Source: Mageeibacillus sp. UBA1243 (GTDB lineage: Bacteria > Bacillota > Clostridia > UBA1212). From it: DNA of 37,859 bases. This document shows, one piece after another, positions 7,475 through 15,453 of the stretch. How positions within the stretch are numbered: the first letter of the stretch is position 1; every line of letters begins with the position of its first letter. The notes under the pieces were generated by a model that was given only the letters and a program-made list of their open reading frames with translations, was not told the DNA's origin and did no database searches. The stretch spans positions 1-37,859 of the forward strand of contig DBWH01000034.1 of NCBI GenBank assembly GCA_002308595.1. The letters run 5' to 3'. Both the position numbers and the translations under genes were made by a program.

Positions 7475-8298
7475 CATTTTTCAATCATGATAAACACTTT
7501 GCTTAAAAGTGTGAGGTCGACCGCGGGCTCAACGAGTGCGGTCACGATGCCGGTGCCGCGGTCGACGCTGACGGACTTGACGGTTCCGACCATAAGCCCT
7601 GACGGATAAACGCCGCCGCTGTCAGCTGTGACGATGCGGTCGCCGACTTCGATTGACGATGAGGACGAGAGCCTGTCGATTCTGAGTTCGTAGGTCATTG
7701 TCTCGTTGGAGACGCCTCTTACCCTCACGAGCTCGTTTGTTCGCGAGACGCGGCACATAAAGGCGTTGTTCTCGTCAACTATCGTGAGAATCTTTGACGA
7801 GCCGATGCCCTCTTCCGTGACGATGCCGACAAGCCCGTCAGGCGATATCACGGCCGCCCCTCTTTTAACTCCGTCGTTCACGCCCCTGTCGATAGTGAAC
7901 GTGTTGAACCAGTCTGTGACGTCCTCGGCAACGATCTGCGCCGAAATCAGCGTATAATCCGATGCGTAATCGTCAAAGCCGAGCATCCTTCTCAGCTCGT
8001 TGTTTTCAAGGATAAGTCTCTCTTTTTCGTCCTCAAGAATGGGGAGCTCGGCGTTCTTTTCGCGCAGGTCCTCAAGCTCAGCCTTGACGCTCTTATATGA
8101 CGTCACATAGCTGAACCAGTCGGAGATGCCCGACGCAGCCTTCTTAAAACCGTTTGTAATAAAAGTCAGAGGTGTTCCCGCAACGCGGTATACAGCGTTA
8201 AAGCTGCCGTTGGGGCTTGCCGATATGGCGATGGTCACAACGAGCAGGATTGTTATTACAATCAGTGCAAAAAGAGTTATCTGGGTTCTTTTTTTCAT
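7474..8298 (-). CDS. mreC: Rod shape-determining protein MreC
   Basis: A 274-residue protein with one N-terminal membrane helix (about residues 7-27, ITLFALIVITILLVVTIAIS), a coiled-coil stretch (about 65-105, rich in Leu/Glu/Lys and ending in NNELRRMLGF), and the extracytoplasmic beta-domain (DWFNTFTIDRGVNDGVKRGAAVI, GLVGIV, VVTADSGG-like turns). MreC organises the elongasome outside the membrane. It starts 43 bp after mreB. The copy of the dispersed octamer at 8303-8310 sits just upstream of the ATG, where a Shine-Dalgarno would normally be, and no other ribosome binding site is evident. The length is normal. Confidence 0.93.
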   Translation of the reverse strand: MKKRTQITLFALIVITILLVVTIAISASPNGSFNAVYRVAGTPLTFITNGFKKAASGISDWFSYVTSYKSVKAELEDLREKNAELPILEDEKERLILENNELRRMLGFDDYASDYTLISAQIVAEDVTDWFNTFTIDRGVNDGVKRGAAVISPDGLVGIVTEEGIGSSKILTIVDENNAFMCRVSRTNELVRVRGVSNETMTYELRIDRLSSSSSIEVGDRIVTADSGGVYPSGLMVGTVKSVSVDRGTGIVTALVEPAVDLTLLSKVFIMIEK

Positions 8299-8341
8299 AA
8301 TACGCCAATGTTTTCAAAAGGCTTTAAGCCGTTTCCGGGTT

Positions 8342-9367
8342 TTAAGCCCTTCCCGAATTGATGAGCTGTCTTAAGGCGAGGTCCGAGAGGCAGCGCCCTA
8401 TGCCGTTGGCGGTAGCGTACTGAGCGCCTTCAACGACCTTGACGGGCACGTTCGTCTCTGTCCTCATAAACTCCGAAAGACCGGTGAGGAGCGATCCGCC
8501 GCCTGCCATTGTGATTCCGTTACGCACGATATCCGCGCTGATCTCCGGCGGAAGACCGTCAAGAACGCCCTTGACGCACTCGACAATCTGAATTGCCGTG
8601 TCCTTGAAAGGATCTATGAGCTCGCTTGAGAAAACGCGCACGTTGCCGGGAAGCCCCGTAATCATGTCTCTTCCGTACACGTCAATGCTTCTCTCCTGAG
8701 CCTGCGGAAATACGCATCCCGCCTTAATCTTTACGTTTTCGGCCGTCTCCTCGCCAATGAGAAGATTGTGCTCATTTCTCATGTAGTTGATGACCTGCGT
8801 GTCGAAATCCTCTCCGCCGACCGTGACCGAGTCGCACACGATTATGCTTCCCATCGAGATGACTGCGACTTCTGTCGTGCCTCCGCCGATGTCAATGATC
8901 ATGGAGCCCTCTGCGCTGTCGGCGGAAAGCGGAAGCTCCGCGCCTATTGCGGAAGCGAGCGGTTCTTCTATGAGGCGCGGGAGCGCCTTGGCGGGTTTCT
9001 TGCAGGAGGACTTGGCGGCTTCGAGAACGGCAAGCTGCTCAACCTCGGAAATCTTGGTGGGAACGCTGAGGATCATTCTCGTGGTGCCGAACTTGATTGA
9101 AAGGCCGCACGCCTTGGTGAGAAAGTACCTGAGCATGAACTCGGCTGTCTCAAAATCCGCAATCGCGCCTTTTCTCACAGGCCTGATTGTTGTGATGGAC
9201 GGGGGTGTTCTTCCGACCATGCGCTCTGCAGCCGTGCCTACCGCGACGGGCTTTCCGGTGTTGGTGTTGATTGCGACAACAGAGGGCTCCGAAAGAACGA
9301 TGCCCTTGTCTTTAACGTAGATGTTTGTTGTCGATGTGCCGAGGTCGATTCCGATGTCTTTAGCCAT
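8342..9367 (-). CDS. mreB: Rod shape-determining actin-like ATPase MreB
   Basis: A 341-residue actin-fold protein that polymerises under the membrane and directs lateral wall synthesis. Visible motifs are phosphate loop 1 (DIGIDLGTSTTNIYVK at the N-terminus), phosphate loop 2 (IIDIGGGTTEVAVIS near residues 158-172) and the adenosine motif (MAGGGSLLTGL near 290-300). Length matches the family. It is the first mre gene, 34 bp after radC, and radC-mreB-mreC-mreD is the classic Firmicutes arrangement. An AGGG-like ribosome binding site precedes the ATG. Confidence 0.96.
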   Translation of the reverse strand: MAKDIGIDLGTSTTNIYVKDKGIVLSEPSVVAINTNTGKPVAVGTAAERMVGRTPPSITTIRPVRKGAIADFETAEFMLRYFLTKACGLSIKFGTTRMILSVPTKISEVEQLAVLEAAKSSCKKPAKALPRLIEEPLASAIGAELPLSADSAEGSMIIDIGGGTTEVAVISMGSIIVCDSVTVGGEDFDTQVINYMRNEHNLLIGEETAENVKIKAGCVFPQAQERSIDVYGRDMITGLPGNVRVFSSELIDPFKDTAIQIVECVKGVLDGLPPEISADIVRNGITMAGGGSLLTGLSEFMRTETNVPVKVVEGAQYATANGIGRCLSDLALRQLINSGRA

Positions 9368-9401
9368 GATTGTAAAGCCCTTCAGTTTAGTCGCAGCCCT
9401 G

Positions 9402-10145
9402 TCAGATGACCGCCGGTTCCTCCACCGCCCTGCTGAGCTTAAGAGGCGCCGTCTCGTCCATAAGACCGAGCGTTTTAAAGCTTGAATAGTTCTTTTTGCC
9501 TACGATGATATGGTCAAGAAGTTTGATGCCGATGATCTCGCCGGCCTGTCTCAGCCTTCTTGTAAGGTTTATGTCGTCGCTGCTCGGAGAAGTGTTCCCC
9601 GACGGGTGGTTGTGCGCTACAACTATCGAATGCGCGAGTTCCTTAATCGCGGGCGCGAAAACCTCTCTCGGGTGAACAGGTGTTCTGTCAAGCGAACCCT
9701 TCGAAACCACCCTGTCGCCAATGATCTTCAGCTTCGCGTCAAGCATGACCACGATGAAAACTTCCGTCGGCTCGCTCCAGAGCTTCTCAACGATGAAACC
9801 GGCAATGCTCTCCTGGCTTCCGCCCCTCGCCGCGCTCTTCCTCATGTCGCGCTCAATCCTAAGGGCAAGCTCGCCCGCAGCTTTTAACTGTATTGCCTTG
9901 ACCCGTCCTATACCCTTCACGGCAAGGAGCTCGCCAAGGCCCGCGCCGCACACGTTCTTCAGTTTACCGCCAAAGGAAAGAAGCAGTTTCCTTCCCAGCT
10001 CAATAACATTGGTTTCTTTGGTCCCCGACCGAAGAATGACAGCCAGAAGTTCTGAATCAGAGAGTGAAGAAGCGCCGTGCAATTCGAGTTTTTCATAAGG
10101 CCTGTCACATTCGGGAATTCCGGGGAGAGTTGTTTTTGAAAGCAT
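9402..10145 (-). CDS. radC: RadC-family JAB1/MPN-domain protein
   Basis: A 247-residue protein with an N-terminal helix-hairpin-helix part (GAGLGELLAVKGIGRVKAIQLKA split across about residues 65-90) and a C-terminal JAMM metalloprotease-like domain. The zinc-binding signature is clear: AHNHPSGNTSPSSDD near residues 180-195. The historical link to DNA repair is weak, and the cellular role of RadC remains unresolved. I chose the ATG at 10145 because GGGAGGT lies at a proper distance (about 7 nt) upstream. An ATG two codons earlier directly abuts the Shine-Dalgarno, and a TTG further out overlaps it. It is the first gene of the radC-mreBCD-mrdA operon, with its own promoter in the divergent region. 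Confidence 0.92.
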   Translation of the reverse strand: MLSKTTLPGIPECDRPYEKLELHGASSLSDSELLAVILRSGTKETNVIELGRKLLLSFGGKLKNVCGAGLGELLAVKGIGRVKAIQLKAAGELALRIERDMRKSAARGGSQESIAGFIVEKLWSEPTEVFIVVMLDAKLKIIGDRVVSKGSLDRTPVHPREVFAPAIKELAHSIVVAHNHPSGNTSPSSDDINLTRRLRQAGEIIGIKLLDHIIVGKKNYSSFKTLGLMDETAPLKLSRAVEEPAVI

Positions 10146-10183
10146 CTCCATACCTCCCAAATCATGAAAGCTTATACGGATTC

Positions 10184-10213
10184 ATTATACAATTTTCGGG
10201 CGCCCGAATTCAA
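10184..10213 (-). promoter_or_regulatory. Promoter of the radC-mreBCD-mrdA operon
   Basis: On the minus strand TTGAAT (10208-10213) and a perfect TATAAT (10184-10189) are separated by 18 bp, with about 38 bp from the -10 box to the radC start. The spacer contains a 14-bp perfect palindrome. Confidence 0.7.
10195..10208. promoter_or_regulatory. 14-bp palindrome in the radC promoter spacer
   Basis: TTCGGGCGCCCGAA is a perfect palindrome lying between the -35 and -10 boxes of the radC-mre promoter. Placement in the spacer suggests a repressor or MerR-type activator site. The binding protein is unknown. Confidence 0.45.
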
Positions 10214-10237
10214 CTCTTGAAGCGATTTTAAACCGCT

Positions 10238-10266
10238 TGATGGATTGCCTTGGCGTCTGGTATAAT
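10238..10266 (+). promoter_or_regulatory. Promoter of the plus-strand lipoprotein gene
   Basis: TTGATG (10238-10243) and a perfect TATAAT (10261-10266) are separated by 17 bp, about 90 bp upstream of the ATG at 10356. It is divergent from the radC promoter, with 24 bp between the two -35 boxes. The leader between promoter and start codon contains no obvious riboswitch or terminator. Confidence 0.75.
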
Positions 10267-10355
10267 TTTAAATAAAGATTGCACGTTCGTTAAGGCAAAA
10301 TTGCCGGTTTCGGGGGCGTGTCTGATTAATTCTTTTTGTGCCATCGGAGGGTATT

Positions 10356-12560
10356 ATGAAAAGAAAGTTTTTGGTATTGGCGGCAGTGATTTCGGTACTG
10401 CTGCTCTGCATTCTGCTTGTATCCTGCAAGCCTTCGCCCGTAAAGATCAAAACGTTTTCCGGAAAAGGTCCCGGGCTTTCGCTGATGAACATCGGCGATA
10501 TGTTCGACGGGCTGCCCGTCACACTCGAAAAAGATGAAAGAGGCAACATCGCCAAGGCAACCTTCACTTCAGGCATATACGGCTTCGACGAGGTTCTGAC
10601 GCACACATGCGAGTACGACGAAGCAGGAAACTTAAAGACAATAAGGCAGATTTCGACTCTGTTTAACAATCTTGAAGTGGGAAGAGTCGAGTATATCTAC
10701 GAAGGCGGACGCGCCGTGCGGGCCGACTATTATGCCTTTTGTGCCGATTATCAAGGCTCACGTTTAAACGCTTACGCAAATATCATGTTTCTGACTCCCG
10801 ACATGCCTCTTCACTCAATTCTTATCTCGTCCTGCATAGATGCGGTAAATCCCGAAAACAGCCTTGAAATTCTTCTGCAGAACTTCCCCGAGTACGACAG
10901 CAGCGGAAAGCTCATCAAGGTCACAAGCAAACAGGCTGACGGAAAAACCTACTGCACCTACTATATCAAGGACAACAAGTATTACACCGACTACGGAGAC
11001 GGGAAAGAAAGAGTTGTAACTTACCACGAAAACGGTCAGTTCGGTTCGATTTCCGATTATTCAAACGGCAAGCTTTACGAAAGCAGATCATTTAACGAGA
11101 AAGGACTGCTTATTCAGTCAGTAAGCTATAATACGTGGGATGTCCTTGCGACGATGTTTGAATTTGAGTACGACGAAGACGACTACTTAAAATCGGTCTA
11201 CACGAGAACCGACATACGCCAATCTGACAGCCGCTTCGACAAATTCACGGGAAAATACGATTATGCCACAACTGAGTTCGAATACGGAGAGAATCTGCTT
11301 AATATTTATCAGACGAAAAACGGCGGCGACAGAAAGCTCATGAGAACCGTCACATGCAAAGCGCTTGACAATGATATCGAGTTTAAAGACGGCGCCGTCT
11401 TATTCACTGTCATACAGCAACGCAGCGGCTCCACAGCTTGTGTCTGCGAGATTGCATATCCGTCAAAACCGGCCGTTGACTTAAGGACATTCAATTTCGA
11501 CCTTATCAGGATTCCCGTAGAAGAGTTGACAGGAAGATTTTCAAAAGGCGCCCCAAGCTTCATAATTAATAATGGTTATGCGCCGGGGATTGGCAATATC
11601 ACCGCAATCGAAGGCGTGAGCGTTATCGGCGGCAATCCTAAAAGCGGTGCTGTCACCTATTACATTTCGCCGGACAATACAACCATATCCGACGGCACGT
11701 ATACCGTTGGCAGTAAAGACTACATCGCCGCCGGCGGCAGAGGTCCTTTATCCGAATCTGTTGCCGCAAGTCTTTTCGGATATTCCGGAATTAACAGTTT
11801 TGACTACGCATCGGCGTGTTATCAGAGATATACCGGAAGTGCGAAGGTCAATGACCTCACGCTCGGCTCCGAAAGACTTTTTATAGGCGATGTCGCGTCA
11901 AGAACCCGTTTTTACGAGAAGGACGGTTATACCGTGAAGCTTTCTGACAATCCTTCATTTGATGCCGGAACACTGAGCATTTCGGAAGAACTCGGTTCTG
12001 ATTACGCTGCAAAATACACGAGAGCCGGTTCGGATGCAGAAGTTATTGTCGAGGGGTACAACGGCGGTTTAAGCGCGGAATATTCAATTGGCGGCAAAAC
12101 CGTTACTTTCTGTGATGAAACCGAAGGAAAGCTCGACGCATATAAAGTTAACAACAAGTTTTACGTCGGACCGGAAGAAACAGGTGTGGCCGTCAGTAAA
12201 GTAAAGCAATACAGTTTCGAAAAAACGGAAAGCAAAACAAATATGTCGGAAGATGATGCCGTATCTTACACAATCCCCCTTTCGGGTATGCTCGCTTTGG
12301 AATACGATGCATCATTTAAGCTTTCGAAAGTTTACTTTTTAAAAAGCAAAGACGAACCGGCAGGACTCTATATCCAAAGCGGAGAGAAAGAAAGCAGCAG
12401 CGGAATTTACCAGGTCGTAGAGTGTGTTCACGAAAACGGTTTGTATGTGTTATCAGGTTATGACGCGGTTGCGGCAACGGATGAAGAAGTAGAGGACGCA
12501 TTGGCGGTTTTACCTGAGGCGAATGCTTTTGTCGACGGGCTGCCGCTTCCGCCGTTTTGA
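10356..12560 (+). CDS. Secreted lipoprotein with YD/MORN-like repeats, function unknown
   Basis: A 734-residue protein with a lipoprotein signal: MKRK, hydrophobic core, lipobox LVSC with Cys near residue 24. Residues about 60-300 carry irregular repeats of the YD-repeat/MORN-variant kind, such as EYDEAGNLKTI, EYDSSGKLIKV, YHENGQFGSI, FNEKGLLIQSV and EYDEDDYLKSV. These form beta-hairpin arrays in surface proteins. The C-terminal half has a Gly/Ser/Asp-rich, strand-like composition without a motif I recognise. I chose the ATG at 10356 because GGAGG lies 5 bp upstream; an in-frame GTG six codons earlier has no such site. It stands alone between divergent radC and the downstream glnS, with its own promoter. 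The role may be surface or envelope related, but that is a guess. Confidence 0.85.
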   Translation: MKRKFLVLAAVISVLLLCILLVSCKPSPVKIKTFSGKGPGLSLMNIGDMFDGLPVTLEKDERGNIAKATFTSGIYGFDEVLTHTCEYDEAGNLKTIRQISTLFNNLEVGRVEYIYEGGRAVRADYYAFCADYQGSRLNAYANIMFLTPDMPLHSILISSCIDAVNPENSLEILLQNFPEYDSSGKLIKVTSKQADGKTYCTYYIKDNKYYTDYGDGKERVVTYHENGQFGSISDYSNGKLYESRSFNEKGLLIQSVSYNTWDVLATMFEFEYDEDDYLKSVYTRTDIRQSDSRFDKFTGKYDYATTEFEYGENLLNIYQTKNGGDRKLMRTVTCKALDNDIEFKDGAVLFTVIQQRSGSTACVCEIAYPSKPAVDLRTFNFDLIRIPVEELTGRFSKGAPSFIINNGYAPGIGNITAIEGVSVIGGNPKSGAVTYYISPDNTTISDGTYTVGSKDYIAAGGRGPLSESVAASLFGYSGINSFDYASACYQRYTGSAKVNDLTLGSERLFIGDVASRTRFYEKDGYTVKLSDNPSFDAGTLSISEELGSDYAAKYTRAGSDAEVIVEGYNGGLSAEYSIGGKTVTFCDETEGKLDAYKVNNKFYVGPEETGVAVSKVKQYSFEKTESKTNMSEDDAVSYTIPLSGMLALEYDASFKLSKVYFLKSKDEPAGLYIQSGEKESSSGIYQVVECVHENGLYVLSGYDAVAATDEEVEDALAVLPEANAFVDGLPLPPF

Positions 12561-12595
12561 TGCAGAAACAGTGCTCTTCGGTGGCTTTGTGATGC

Positions 12596-12625
12596 TTGAA
12601 TTGCATTGGCGGTTTGTGATAGACT
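12596..12625 (+). promoter_or_regulatory. Candidate glnS promoter
   Basis: TTGAAT (12596-12601) and TAGACT (12620-12625) are separated by 18 bp, about 70 bp before glnS. One copy of the dispersed octamer (12604-12611) occupies the spacer. The -10 is imperfect, so support is moderate. Confidence 0.45.
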
Positions 12626-12693
12626 AAGGGGTTGAAACAGGCACGCTTTTTTAGCAAAGCGGCCGGTCATTTCGTTATGAAAGGCGAGACAAA

Positions 12694-14382
12694 ATGTCAG
12701 ATTTTAAAGTAATCGAAAATCCGGAACTTGAGCTTGAGACCGCAAACTTTCTTACCGATTTTATCGATAACGATATTGCGGAGGGTTTTGACCGCGAGAT
12801 ACACACGAGATTTCCGCCCGAGCCGAACGGATACCTTCACATCGGAAGTGCCAAGGCGATATTCATCAACTCGTCCATCGCAAAAAAGTACGGCGGCAAA
12901 TTCAACCTCAGATACGACGACACGAACCCAGAGAAGGAGGACACCGAATACGTTGACTCCATCATCGAGGACCTTCTCTGGCTCGGCGCAGAGCCCACGG
13001 GAGGCGTTTTCTACGGTTCCGACTATTTTGACAAGTGCTACGAATATGCCGTGAAGCTCATCAAAGACGGCAAGGCTTACGTCTGCGACCTCTCCCCCGA
13101 CGAGATCAGGGAGTACCGCGGAACGCTCACGGAGCCCGGAAAGAACAGCCCTTACAGAGACCGCACGGTTGAGGAGAACCTTGACCTTTTCGAGCGCATG
13201 AAGAACGGCGAATTCCCCGACGAGAGCCGCACGCTACGCGCAAAGATCGATATGTCCTCCAGCAACTTCAACATGAGGGACCCCATCATCTACCGCATCT
13301 GCAAGCAGGCTCACCACCGCCAAGGCAACAAATGGTGCATTTACCCCCTCTACGACTTCGCACACCCCATTCAGGACGCGATTGAGGGTATAACGCACTC
13401 GCTCTGCTCTCTCGAATTTGAGAACCACAGGCCGCTCTACGACTGGGTCATCAACAACATCGACTTTGAGAAGAAGCCGAAGCAGAGAGAATTTGCACGC
13501 CTCAACGTGACTTACACGGTCATGAGCAAGAGATACTTAAGGCACCTTGTCGAGACGGGAGCTGTTGACGGCTGGGACGATCCCAGAATGCCCACACTCT
13601 GCGGTTTAAGGCGCCGCGGCTACACGCCCACTTCCCTCTTCAGATTCGTAAAGAACGTAGGTATTGCGAAAGCCAATTCGCTTGTCGATATCGAGGCTCT
13701 TGAGCACTGCATAAGAGACGAGCTTAACGCCAATGCACCGCGAAGGATGTGCGTGCTCGACCCCGTCAATGTCACGATCACCAACATCCCCGAAGGCAAA
13801 GTCGAATATTTCGAGGTTTCGAACAACCCCGCAGACCCTGACGCAGGCACGAGGAAGGTTCCTTTCACGAGAAACGTCTACATCGACCGCGCTGACTTCA
13901 TGGAGGAACCCATTCCGAAGTTCTTCAGGCTAAAGCCCGACGGCGAAGTGAGACTTGCAGGTGCTTACATTGTCAAGTGCACAGGCTACAAAAAGGACGA
14001 AAACGGTCTCATCAGTGAAATCACCTGCGAAGCTGACCTTGAAACCGGCAACGGCATGCCTCAGGACGGCCGCAAGATCAAAGGAACTATCCACTGGGTA
14101 AGCGCAGACAAAAACTTCAAGACTACCGTCAAGCAGTATGACAAGCTCTTCACCGAGCCGAACCTCATGGACCTCCCCGAGGGCAAGACCTACAACGACT
14201 ACCTCAATCCCGATTCAGTCAAGGTCTACAGCGCTTTTGCCGAGGAGTCCCTCAAAGACGCCAAGCCCGGCGAAAAGTTCCAGTTCACGAGGACCGGCTA
14301 CTACTGCGTCGACACCAAAAACGCCAATGTATTCAACTCCATTGTCGGCTTAAAAGACACGTTCAAAAAAGCCGCCGAATAA
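12694..14382 (+). CDS. glnS: Glutaminyl-tRNA synthetase
   Basis: A 562-residue class I synthetase that charges tRNA-Gln with glutamine. Class I signatures are present: the HIGH motif as H-I-G-S in PEPNGYLHIGSAKA (about residues 46-60), and the KMSKS-like motif as VMSKRYL (about 275-282). The GlnRS-type reading RYDDTNPEKE and the C-terminal anticodon-binding beta-barrels (from about 340, IHWVSA) identify GlnRS rather than GluRS. Length matches bacterial GlnRS. Many Clostridia instead make Gln-tRNA through GatCAB, so a true GlnRS here is informative about lineage or past transfer. It follows the lipoprotein gene by 133 bp and is closed by a strong terminator. Confidence 0.96.
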   Translation: MSDFKVIENPELELETANFLTDFIDNDIAEGFDREIHTRFPPEPNGYLHIGSAKAIFINSSIAKKYGGKFNLRYDDTNPEKEDTEYVDSIIEDLLWLGAEPTGGVFYGSDYFDKCYEYAVKLIKDGKAYVCDLSPDEIREYRGTLTEPGKNSPYRDRTVEENLDLFERMKNGEFPDESRTLRAKIDMSSSNFNMRDPIIYRICKQAHHRQGNKWCIYPLYDFAHPIQDAIEGITHSLCSLEFENHRPLYDWVINNIDFEKKPKQREFARLNVTYTVMSKRYLRHLVETGAVDGWDDPRMPTLCGLRRRGYTPTSLFRFVKNVGIAKANSLVDIEALEHCIRDELNANAPRRMCVLDPVNVTITNIPEGKVEYFEVSNNPADPDAGTRKVPFTRNVYIDRADFMEEPIPKFFRLKPDGEVRLAGAYIVKCTGYKKDENGLISEITCEADLETGNGMPQDGRKIKGTIHWVSADKNFKTTVKQYDKLFTEPNLMDLPEGKTYNDYLNPDSVKVYSAFAEESLKDAKPGEKFQFTRTGYYCVDTKNANVFNSIVGLKDTFKKAAE

Positions 14383-14405
14383 AACCGGCAAGGTTATAAG
14401 TTAAA

Positions 14406-14452
14406 GCCGCGACTCCCTGTTTTCATGAGACGGGAGTCGCGGCCGTTTTTTT
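14406..14452 (+). terminator. Intrinsic terminator of glnS
   Basis: A perfect 12-bp stem (GCCGCGACTCCC at 14406-14417 pairing with 14432-14443) is followed by CG and seven T. The convergent hydrolase gene ends at 14469 on the other strand, so the hairpin may serve both, though its minus-strand T tract is poorer. Confidence 0.9.
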
Positions 14453-14468
14453 GCCCTTGCGCTATCGT

Positions 14469-15434
14469 TTATAACACATCTTTATGCTTTTCGACGAATT
14501 CTTTTATCACGCTGTCATAGCCCTCTTCGTCGTTTATTCTTACGTGGGAGTGGGTGCCGTTTTTGAACCAGCGGATTTCCTTGGCGGGTGAAGCACAGTT
14601 TGCATACACCTTTTTGCTCTCTTCGGGGAGCGCGTACTGATCCTTTTCGGTGTAAATGAAAAGAATCGGCTTCTTTAGCTTTTTGACGGCTTTGTAAGGC
14701 CCGTACGTGAGGCAGTTTGCGCCCGTATTCTTGTATAGGATGACCATAACCTCGTACGCGATCGGGAAGGCCGGCTTGTTCCACTCTTTCATGTGGAGCC
14801 TGAAAATCTCAAAAAAGTTCTTGTACATGCCGTCGGCGCACATTCCGATGAAATAATCCGGACACTCATTGGCGGTAAGTGTGTAAACCGCTGTTGAGGA
14901 GCCGATGCAGATACCGTGAAGAAATACCGTCTTGTTGGAGAACCTCTCGTGAAGAAGCTTACCCCACTTGATGACGTCGAACTTTTCACGCTCGCCCATC
15001 GAAAAATAAACACCGTCCGAGAGCCCCGTCGCCCTGCTGTCGATCACAAGCACGTTAAAACCGGCCTTCCTGTAAGGCTCGGCATAGTAGTATGAATACG
15101 CAAGCGACTCAGTACGCCCCGGAAGTATAATGACAGCTCTCCCGCAGCCGAAATCATAGTACTCGCCAAGAAGCTTCAGCCCCTCGTTTTCAATCTCAAC
15201 GGGAGTCATATCGGCGTTGTAATTTTCAGCCCACGCAAGACCTTTCTCGAACATCTCAACGTGCTGAGGATTGTTAATGTCGGAGCATTTTCTCTCGCGC
15301 TTTTCGTCCTCAGGCCTGATCAGAGTCTTCCTGTAGACCCTTCCTGCGATATAAAACGTAAAGAGAATGAAAAAAATGAGTCCGGAGACCCCGAGAAAAG
15401 TTATAACCAATGCAATTATACCGCCAATGCTCAT
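14469..15434 (-). CDS. Membrane-anchored alpha/beta hydrolase with Cys at the nucleophile position
   Basis: A 321-residue protein with an N-terminal membrane helix (about residues 5-30, GIIALVITFLGVSGLIFFIL) and an alpha/beta-hydrolase domain of the FrsA/esterase-like type. The nucleophile elbow reads G-I-C-I-G, with Cys176 where Ser is usual (codon TGC at 14907-14909). The probable acid is in YTEKDQ and the histidine in NGTHSH near the C-terminus. Cys nucleophiles occur in dienelactone hydrolases, so the enzyme may be active with altered substrate or rate. The paralogue at 18220-19182 keeps Ser. It is the last gene of the acyl cluster, 19 bp after fakA, and GGAG precedes the ATG. Substrate unknown; a lipid or ester is plausible from context. 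Confidence 0.8.
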   Translation of the reverse strand: MSIGGIIALVITFLGVSGLIFFILFTFYIAGRVYRKTLIRPEDEKRERKCSDINNPQHVEMFEKGLAWAENYNADMTPVEIENEGLKLLGEYYDFGCGRAVIILPGRTESLAYSYYYAEPYRKAGFNVLVIDSRATGLSDGVYFSMGEREKFDVIKWGKLLHERFSNKTVFLHGICIGSSTAVYTLTANECPDYFIGMCADGMYKNFFEIFRLHMKEWNKPAFPIAYEVMVILYKNTGANCLTYGPYKAVKKLKKPILFIYTEKDQYALPEESKKVYANCASPAKEIRWFKNGTHSHVRINDEEGYDSVIKEFVEKHKDVL

Positions 15435-15453
15435 AACTTATGCTCCAAAACCT

